53,925 nt of DNA from Candidatus Stoquefichus massiliensis AP9 (GTDB lineage: Bacteria; Bacillota_I; Bacilli_A; Erysipelotrichales; Coprobacillaceae), in assembly GCF_000455285.1 (NCBI RefSeq), contig NZ_HG005291.1, forward strand, positions 145,451-199,375, in the 5' to 3' direction. Below are positions 44,594-53,925 of the stretch, one piece after another. Numbering within the stretch: the first letter of the stretch is position 1; each line of letters starts with the position of its first letter. Both the position numbers and the translations under genes were made by a program. Under the pieces are notes generated by a model. The model searched no databases, was not told where the DNA came from, and saw nothing but the letters and a program-made list of their open reading frames with translations.

Positions 44594-45614
44594 TCATTTC
44601 TTCTTTTTTTGATTTTCAATAAGATATTGTCCAAGTAATTCATCCATAGAAGAAATATATTCTTCATCTTGCCTTATTCTAAACTTAGAATATTCCTCAC
44701 TCGCTTTTTGCATAGCTTGGTTATGCGATATTTTCCCTGAACATTCCAAAACTTGTTTTTTTCTAAACGTCAATAATTCATCTGTAGCATGAATCCAATC
44801 GTTCATAGTCATCACTTTATTTTCATAGGCCATGTCCTCAGCATAGTCTAAAAATGTGATTGTCAAACGTTCTAGTCCTTTTATTTCATCTTCTTTTAGA
44901 TAATTCTTTGCGATTTCTATATCAGATTTTTCCGTCAGGTGAATTTTTCCAATTTGTTAAACCCATATGCTCTAAATCTGCATCAACTCTTTCATAAATG
45001 AGTTCAGCAGCAGTTTTTCCTGTGATTGCATAATGTAATTTGTTTTGGACAATCTTAAAAAAAGTATATGCTTCTTCTGATTCAGCATTATAATCTACAC
45101 TTGTAGATTCAAAAATATCTGTTATTTTCTGATATTGTCTTCTTTCACTTAAACAAATTTCTTTGATGGTTTCAAGTAATTCATCGAAATAATCTTTACC
45201 AAAAGAAGACCCATTTTTCATTTTCTCTTTATCAATGATAAACCCTTTAATCATATATTCTTTCAATACATTTGTTGCCCATATTCTAAATTGAGTTGCT
45301 TTTTTCGAGTTAACCCTATATCCCACTGCGATGATAGCATCTAAATTATAGAATTCTACTGTTCGTTTAACTTGTCTATTGCCTTCTTTTCGAACTACCG
45401 AGAAATTCTCGGTAGTTGCTCCTTTTTCTAACTCATGCTCTAGATAAATATTTTTTAAATGCAAACCAATATTATCAGTAGAACATTCAAACAATTCAGA
45501 CATCCCTTTTTTAGTTATCCAAATAGTTTCATCTTTCAAAATAACATTAACGGTTATATCGCCTTCTTTATTCTTATAAATTATAAATTGTGACTCCTCT
45601 AGTTTATTGTTCAT
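44594..45614 (-). pseudogene. RhuM-family (virulence RhuM) gene with frameshift
   Basis: The ATG at 45614 follows GGAGGGTAGT and reads a normal RhuM protein: helix-turn-helix (ETIWITKKGMSELFECSTDN), FYNLDAIIAVGYRVNSKKATQFR, and ERVDADLEHMGLTNWKN. At SPDGKI the frame meets a TGA (44924-44922). The following frame reads KSDIEIAKNYLKEDEIKGLE and continues as the usual RhuM C-terminus to 44594. RhuM proteins usually have two more residues here, so an 8-base deletion between short AAAATC repeats is the simplest explanation. RhuM proteins are of unknown function and common on mobile DNA. Confidence 0.85.
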
Positions 45615-46029
45615 ACTACCCTCCATAAATCCATATTTACACTGATTGTATCTGTATTTTTCTAACTTTTTTTAACCTCCACTTTTTATAATGATTTGAG
45701 AGATCATTCTTATATTAAATCATTTATCATTTTATGACGATTATATTTGTTTTATCTTTTCCATTTCTTCTTTGGACGTCGAATTAAACCTGCCCATTAA
45801 TATAGTCCCATTACCTTTCATAATAGAAAAATCAATGAAAACACAACCATATATTCAATCAGATAACTTTTCTTATCCTATTTTATCACTTCTATTAACC
45901 AATAGCAATCTCATTCATCCTGTTGGCATATTTCAATATCTATATTAGATATCCTTATCATAAAATTGGAACTTATTTTTCTATATTGTTTTTATTCTTA
46001 CACTATTGATATTATACTTCTATGTGTTT
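45615..46029. other. Intergenic region without an assignable gene
   Basis: AT-rich DNA between two decayed genes. On the minus strand around 45740-45830 a short open stretch reads IDFSIMKGNGTILMG and RFNSTSKEEMEKIKQI before a stop, interrupted upstream by stops. It may be a relic, but I cannot assign it. Confidence 0.3.
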
Positions 46030-46241
46030 CAGTAAGTTCAATTGGGGTCTACAATTTTCTTCATCATCTTATTCTTCACTGTCCGGAAAAGAATTTCAAG
46101 ATGACAAGATACTATGGCTTTTATTCAAACAAAAGCAGACCGCTGCTTGAAAGGATATATGAACTCTATGGTAAAAAAGTAAAAATAAGAAAGATCAAAA
46201 CATCGCAGGAACGCAAAAAAACTTCTAAAAAGGAAACTTGA
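46030..46241 (+). pseudogene. C-terminal fragment of an IS91-like (Y2_Tnp) transposase
   Basis: The plus-strand frame reads VYNFLHHLILHCPEKNFKM, then RYYGFYSNKS and a basic tail ending KKTSKKET. The H-P-K-FK-RYYGFY pattern is that of the C-terminal part of Y2-type transposases (IS91/ISCR relatives). The zinc-binding and catalytic tyrosine parts are missing, and the open frame upstream is AT-rich and unrelated. It has no proper start codon. It shares richer codon use with the next gene. Confidence 0.6.
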
Positions 46242-46295
46242 TGATCTCAAATATTGCTGTCATATGATACAATCATATTGAGGGAGGAAAGAAAA

Positions 46296-46544
46296 ATGAC
46301 AGAAGATACAGAAACAGAAGCATTCGAGGAATGGGAAAACTGGAGCGAGGAAGAGATATTAGAATTCTTGGGACCTAGAGACACCTACATAAGAATGAAA
46401 TGCAACAGGTGTGGATATGAGGAAAATGTACCTGACTGGGTCTATGGAGAATTGAGAGGAGAAGATATTGCCTTAGGAAAAGCAGATAGAAAAACTGCAA
46501 TAGAATGTCCAAAATGTCATGGAGCAATGTTTAAAAAGGAATAA
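46296..46544 (+). CDS. Small zinc-ribbon protein
   Basis: An 82-residue acidic protein. The first 40 residues are rich in Glu and Trp (EEWENWSEEEILEFLG), and a zinc ribbon follows with CNRCGYEE and CPKCHGAMFKKE at the end. Its ribosome site (GGGAGG, 8 bases before the ATG) is very good, and it ends before a terminator. Base composition is less AT-rich than the neighbours, like the transposase fragment just upstream, suggesting both came in on one mobile element. Function unknown. Confidence 0.65.
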   Translation: MTEDTETEAFEEWENWSEEEILEFLGPRDTYIRMKCNRCGYEENVPDWVYGELRGEDIALGKADRKTAIECPKCHGAMFKKE

Positions 46545-46584
46545 AGCATTGTACTTTTTCAGTTACAGAAAAAGCAACACCTAT

Positions 46585-46616
46585 AAATAGATTGTTTAAT
46601 GCGATCTATTTGTTTT
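46585..46616 (+). terminator. Terminator after the zinc-ribbon gene
   Basis: AAATAGAT pairs with ATCTATTT around an 11-base loop, followed by GTTTTT. Confidence 0.65.
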
Positions 46617-46834
46617 TAAACTTTGACGAATCCAAATTCTTTATAGATCAAAAATCCATTTCTTCAAAAGAAATGGATTGAATAGTCATCTATCAATATT
46701 TCAAATACATTTTATAATACTAATATTACATTTTTATTTATGAATTTTTTTGATTCCTATATCAATATAATCATAAACAAAACTATACAGAATACATAAC
46801 CATGAAATAATAGACCACTTACTGATTTTCATAT
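46617..46834. other. Intergenic region with one perfect hairpin
   Basis: AATCCATTTCTT pairs with AAGAAATGGATT around CAA (46653-46679). The sequence also resembles bases 44265-44283 within the LysR gene (reading KSISxKEMD), so it may be a small gene relic. No gene is visible. Confidence 0.35.
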
Positions 46835-47568
46835 CTATTTTAATTCTTTTATAATCTGATCCCTAATTGCCATATATCCAGCAATATTAGGATGAAGTCC
46901 GTCACTTGTATAATCGTTCCTGAGTTCACCTTGTTCATTCATAAGATGTTCATTGACATTTAAGAAAGTGATTTCTTCATCACTTGCAAGTTTTTCTAAC
47001 TTTTGATTCAATTGCTTGATGGTTTCATTATCACGATCACCAATTTGAAACTTTTCGTAAAACTCTTTTCTATCTGTTTTATTGATTGGATAAACAGCCT
47101 GTAAAACAATATGTGTTTGAGGGCTTTTTGTTTTGGTTGTTTGAATCATTTGCTGAATATTTTGTACAATTTGATCTAATGGTGTTCCTTCAGATAAATC
47201 ATTAACCCCCATTAATAAAACAAGATTTCTTGGTTTTAAACCAATCACATTATCTTCAAATCTTTCCACCATTGTTGTAGTGGTTTCGGCACTAATGCCT
47301 CTATTAATGATAGGAATACCTGATTCTTTAATATAATCTGCATATATTTCTTCTGTTGAACAAAGTTCTGTAATGGAATCTCCAAAAAAGACAGTTGCTT
47401 CATGTGGGGCAATATCAGTTAGTGATGTATAATTATTTGTTTTAGTAAGTCTTTGCGATGTTCCCATCATTGTGACTTGACTCATCACAAAATTGAAAAG
47501 TACAATAAAAATGATCACAGGAATAAGGAAGGAGGAAATCCCTATGATCCATGCTGTTCTTTTTTTAA

Positions 47569-47572
<4 letters not shown>
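46835..47572 (-). CDS. Membrane-anchored SGNH/GDSL hydrolase
   Basis: A 245-residue protein. An N-terminal membrane anchor (about 8-32) is followed by a SGNH esterase domain with the four blocks: FFGDSITEL (Ser), INRG (Gly), LMGVNDL (Asn) and SDGLHPN (Asp-His). The anchor places the catalytic domain outside the cell. It may remove acyl groups from sugars before or during uptake. It is the last gene of the six-gene sugar operon, and its start overlaps the ROK kinase stop (ATGA). Confidence 0.87.
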
Positions 47573-50817
<3,245 letters not shown>

Positions 50818-50836
<19 letters not shown>

Positions 50837-51939
50837 ACCAACACCTCCAATTTCTGCATAATATGCTGTGCCATGATTTTCCCTGCTTCTTCATTAGGAT
50901 GCAGATAATCACCATGATGATATTCATTTTTCATTTGCTGAAATTCATTTAATAGCCATTCATCAAATGAAAGATAATTTTGATAATTGTTTTCTAACCA
51001 ATGATTGATATTTTGACGCACTTCTTCTTTTGCCACTGAAGAAGCCTCACCACCCAAGAAAGATGTAATACCTAGTGTCAATGTTTTTTCAATAGGAAAG
51101 AATTTTTGTAGACATTGATAGCCCTGAATCATATCTTCAACTGATGGAAACTCTTGTATACTGGCACAGAATGTACCTGGCTGATAAAGATCATTGACGC
51201 CAATTGCAAGTATAAGTCCCTGACAGCCATAACAACTTAAAACATCTTCATCAAATCTCTTGATAGCAGCTTTCCCAAAGACTTGCTTATCAATAGGAAT
51301 ACGAGTGTATATTTTATGTTCTAAATGAATATCTTCATGATATTCTCTACGAATATTCACATTTTCTAGTTCACGTAAAAGACGATTCCCACTGATTCCT
51401 AACTGTAATAATGCATAGCCACGTTTTCTTAACATCAAAGATAGTGGGGTTGTCCAGTGTCCCTGTTCCGTAATAGAATCACCAAAAGCAACAATACATC
51501 CTTTTAAGGAAGAATCCTTTATATCAATTCTTCTTAATAAATAAATCAATGGAGAAGAAGCTGTCATGTTGTCATATGACTCTAATCCAAAGCCTGATGC
51601 ACAAAGATAATTATCTTGAGTTTCAATTTCATAAACCAAATGAACATCTCCAGTAAAATCAAGGCTACTGATTTCATCTGTAGTTATCATCTGTTGAGGC
51701 TGCAATTGATACATTGTTTGTCCTTTAAAAGTAACAGGTATCTTTTGACTCTTATCACAATAACAATAAATATTCTTAATGATCACTGGCTGAGTATCAT
51801 AACATGTCCCAAATGTTAGACGAATCGATGAACATGGAGGCACATCATGAATATCAATTTCAATACGTGATGGACATTTTTCTGGCATGAAGTCAACACC
51901 TCGCTGTGCTCTTGCCCACCATGTTACCCAATTATTCAT
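50818..51939 (-). CDS. SGNH/GDSL hydrolase with N-terminal beta domain
   Basis: A 373-residue cytoplasmic esterase without signal peptide. The first 130 residues look like a beta-sandwich domain. The SGNH core follows: IVAFGDSITEQGHW (Ser), LGISGNRLL (Gly), AIGVNDLYQ (Asn) and DYLHPNEEAG (Asp-His). This matches two-domain SGNH esterases that deacylate sugars. It overlaps the EIIC gene by 8 bases, so its synthesis is coupled to transporter synthesis. Acetylxylan- or cellobiose-type esters are plausible substrates; this is inference from the operon. Confidence 0.85.
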
Positions 51940-53248
51940 TCTCTATTTTTTGAGCAGCAGCATTAGCTTGCTCTAATTCATATTCTCTTTTGTCAGCGAC
52001 TTTTAAGAATGGATACCACATTAAGAATGTAATAGCAAAACAGATGACCATTAAGATTGTATAATTTAATCCTCCTGATAAAGGCATTTTAATAAAAATT
52101 GGTGTTGTCCAAGGTAATAATGCCATGGTTGGATTTAAGTTGATAGGTAAAATTGTTGCGACTAATCCCCATGTCACAAAACCACAAATTATTTGTGTAA
52201 AACATTGTGGAATGAAGAACATTGGATTTAAAATAATTGGCATACCAAACATAATTGGTTCTGTAATATTGAATAATGAAGGAATAAATGATAATTTTGC
52301 AAGTTGTTTGAATTTTGCAGATTTCCCTCTAAACATTTTCATAATAATTAATCCTAAGAATCCTGATGCCATCATTCCACCATAAATCACTGATGGTAAT
52401 AAATAAGGTAATTCCTGACCATTTTGATAAGCAGTAATATTTCCCATCACCATTGTTAAACTAATCACTCCCAAAGGTCCTTGTAAAACAGCATTGTGAA
52501 TACCAAAGAACCATAAGAAAGCAAGCAATCCCATAATGATAATAATAGATATTGGACTGGCTGTTAATGACATCAATGGGGCATTAAGAACTTGGATAAA
52601 GAAATTAATGATATCTCCAGCAGATGTATAACTAAATCCAACACGAATCATAAATGCTAAGACAAAGATAATTGTTACTACAAAGACTGGTGATAATGAT
52701 TGAGATACCATTGGTGGAACTGTATCAGGTAATTTAAATGATAAGTTCTTAGAAGATAAATAAGCGTACAGTCTTGTGACAACCAAAGCAACAATCATAC
52801 CAATAAATAAACCTTGTCCCCCAAGATAATCTAATTTCAAGGCATTGATTGTCGATTCAACCAATTGTCCATCTTGCATTGCAGATGTTGTGATTGTTTG
52901 AGGCATAATCATAATAAAGAACGCCAATGAGATAATCGCAGAATTCTTTTCATTTGTTCCAATGCGACTTGCATAAGCCATTGCTAATGAGTAAATCACA
53001 TACAGTGTTAAAACACCAGTTGCTCCATTGGTAATGGCATTGACATGCTGCATTATACCAATACTTTCTAAATACTGTGTCCATCCTGGCACTGGGAAAT
53101 TTCCCACAATCGTAATAAATGCAATTCCTAAAGTAATAGGACTTGTTCTAATAAACCCTTCCATTAATGCCCCTAAGATTTTATTCTTTGTTAACTTTTC
53201 AGCTAATGGCATTAATTTGTCATTAATGATTTGTTCTAATTTGTTCAT
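51932..53248 (-). CDS. PTS EIIC transporter, cellobiose/lactose family
   Basis: A 438-residue membrane permease with about ten helices, matching CelB/LacE-type EIIC: LMEGFIRTSPITLGIAF near the start, FLWFFGIHNAVLQGPLG in the middle, and PSLFNITEPIMFGMPI with the conserved NITEP. It is the first gene of the sugar operon. Remarkably, no EIIB or EIIA gene follows, so it depends on components encoded elsewhere. AAAGGATTGAAAAT precedes the ATG. A cre-like site lies 50-60 bases upstream. Confidence 0.92.
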   Translation of the reverse strand: MNKLEQIINDKLMPLAEKLTKNKILGALMEGFIRTSPITLGIAFITIVGNFPVPGWTQYLESIGIMQHVNAITNGATGVLTLYVIYSLAMAYASRIGTNEKNSAIISLAFFIMIMPQTITTSAMQDGQLVESTINALKLDYLGGQGLFIGMIVALVVTRLYAYLSSKNLSFKLPDTVPPMVSQSLSPVFVVTIIFVLAFMIRVGFSYTSAGDIINFFIQVLNAPLMSLTASPISIIIIMGLLAFLWFFGIHNAVLQGPLGVISLTMVMGNITAYQNGQELPYLLPSVIYGGMMASGFLGLIIMKMFRGKSAKFKQLAKLSFIPSLFNITEPIMFGMPIILNPMFFIPQCFTQIICGFVTWGLVATILPINLNPTMALLPWTTPIFIKMPLSGGLNYTILMVICFAITFLMWYPFLKVADKREYELEQANAAAQKIENE

Positions 53249-53282
53249 ATTTTCAATCCTTTCTTCAATCGTAAAGTCTTAT

Positions 53283-53296
53283 TATATGGCCATATA
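53283..53296. promoter_or_regulatory. 14-bp palindrome in the divergent regulatory region
   Basis: TATATGGCCATATA, perfect, adjacent to the cre-like site. In the EIIC direction it would lie downstream of the likely start of transcription. Confidence 0.4.
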
Positions 53297-53310
53297 TGTA
53301 AACGCTTTAC
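53297..53310. promoter_or_regulatory. cre-like site (CcpA)
   Basis: TGTAAACGCTTTAC matches the cre consensus TGWNANCGNTNWCA at all but the last two positions. It lies upstream of the EIIC gene, as expected for carbon catabolite repression. Confidence 0.6.
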
Positions 53311-53313
53311 TTT

Positions 53314-53350
53314 ATTGCATGTTCATTATATAATAGTTTACACATGCAAT
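53314..53350. promoter_or_regulatory. Inverted repeat between the sugar operon and its AraC regulator
   Basis: ATTGCATG (53314-53321) and CATGCAAT (53343-53350) with 21 bases between that include the palindromic ATTATATAAT, which holds a -10 element readable in both directions. A likely binding site for the divergent AraC regulator. Confidence 0.55.
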
Positions 53351-53395
53351 ATATCATGATTTTAATATTTATATTAGATATTTAAGGAGGAAATG

Positions 53396-53925
53396 ATGAA
53401 TTTACATACATTACAAAATATTTTTGATTGTTTTTATCAAAGAACTTATATTCCTTTTTCTATTGTGAAAGATGATCAACTCATTTTTCCTGAATACTCA
53501 CCATTATTTCATTATCGACGAGACCTTCAATATCTTTATACCAATGATGAATTCCCTTTACATATCATTAATAACTATCAATTTCTTGGTGCTTCTTTTC
53601 TCTATCCTATCAATAAGCAAACATATCGTATTCTGATTGGTCCCTGTTTTGTCTTAGGATCACAGATTAAAGATCAATATATGAAAGACTTAACTTATCG
53701 TATTTCAAGTGAATCAACTGAAAGTTTTACATCCTTTTGTCAAAATATATATACATTACTCACAACAAAAACATTAAATGATAATCAGATTCCTGTAAAG
53801 TATCTACGACCTGACCATGAACAATTCACCCCTAAAGAAATCTTTGAAAAAAATCTTTATGAACGTCGAAGTGTTGATGCAACACGTGATTCTTATCAGT
53901 TTGAATTACGTTTTCTTGATTATGT
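53396..53925 (+). CDS. AraC-type regulator, N-terminal sensor part (3' end outside window)
   Basis: The frame is open for 176 residues to the window edge. It starts MNLHTLQNIFDCFYQRTYIPFSIV and has the same sensor layout as the AraC regulator at 21577 (there LYNTLHIPCVIF). So the missing C-terminus is probably an AraC DNA-binding domain. The ribosome site AAGGAGG precedes tandem ATGs; I take the second, at 53396. It is divergent from the EIIC operon with an inverted repeat between, and so it is the likely activator of that operon. Confidence 0.75.
   Translation, partial: MNLHTLQNIFDCFYQRTYIPFSIVKDDQLIFPEYSPLFHYRRDLQYLYTNDEFPLHIINNYQFLGASFLYPINKQTYRILIGPCFVLGSQIKDQYMKDLTYRISSESTESFTSFCQNIYTLLTTKTLNDNQIPVKYLRPDHEQFTPKEIFEKNLYERRSVDATRDSYQFELRFLDY

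Noticed and set aside
45740-45830. A short minus-strand frame reading MKGNGTILMGRFNST
   Set aside because: About 26 codons after a possible start, no ribosome site, stops upstream. A relic is possible but no family can be named.
46653-46679. Perfect hairpin as terminator or regulatory RNA
   Set aside because: No T run and no adjacent gene end. Its likeness to a piece of the LysR gene suggests a coding relic instead.

Overview
The window looks like the chromosome of a low-GC anaerobic gut Firmicute, most likely an Erysipelotrichia-type bacterium (Coprobacillus/Thomasclavelia-like). The grounds are AT-rich coding and intergenic sequence, strong AGGAGG ribosome sites, a FabK-type fatty acid system, beta-glucoside PTS loci, EFR1-type ferredoxins and many aldo/keto reductases. 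The taxonomic call is inference from gene content; no rRNA gene is present.

Layout. 1-5.9 kb: a cut-off MBOAT acyltransferase, CorA, a lone acyl carrier protein, a DUF4375 protein, then a TetR - methyltransferase - DtxR-like regulator unit with two identical palindromic operators, and a GNAT enzyme. 5.9-18.6 kb: fatty acid synthesis and biotin. birA runs convergently into a 12-gene minus-strand operon acpP-accB-accC-accD-accA-fabH-fabK-(fabX-like)-fabD-fabG-fabF-fabZ. A broken RhuM-Fic gene and the biotin transporter bioY, which has a BirA-type box, lie upstream. BirA would biotinylate AccB and sense biotin, BioY imports it, and the operon consumes it.

18.8-25.5 kb: an M50-type membrane protease, a 500-residue LxxG-repeat surface protein, an AraC-type regulator, a DUF1275 membrane protein, and two tandem DJ-1/PfpI proteins followed by an RpiR regulator. 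25.5-31.3 kb is a decaying stretch: a beta-glucoside PTS (bglP) whose glycosidase has an internal stop, a 168-bp remnant of an AraC gene, a probable short RNA, a tnpB-only IS605-type element and an Abi-family remnant. 31.4-39.1 kb: an Ogt DNA repair enzyme, an unusual PTS EIIB/ROK-like fusion, and a seven-gene redox operon (four aldo/keto reductases, two flavodoxin-type proteins of which one is broken, and an EFR1 flavodoxin-ferredoxin).

39.1-46.6 kb: an MFS transporter with an overlapping 78-residue gene, two LysR regulators, MATE efflux, a histidine phosphatase, a frameshifted RhuM gene, and a transposase remnant with a zinc-ribbon gene. A 34-bp element upstream of the second LysR gene recurs upstream of the redox operon, so this LysR probably controls both. 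46.8-53.9 kb: a six-gene translationally coupled sugar operon (PTS EIIC, two SGNH hydrolases, an alpha/beta hydrolase, a GH1 glycosidase and a ROK kinase), divergent from an AraC-type regulator cut by the window edge.

The observations most worth following up are the FabX-like flavoprotein inside the fatty acid operon, the EIIB/pseudo-ROK fusion, the redox operon with its shared LysR element, the EIIC-only sugar locus rich in hydrolases, the short promoter-terminator RNA unit at 29.4 kb, and the two candidate BirA sites with the same geometry.
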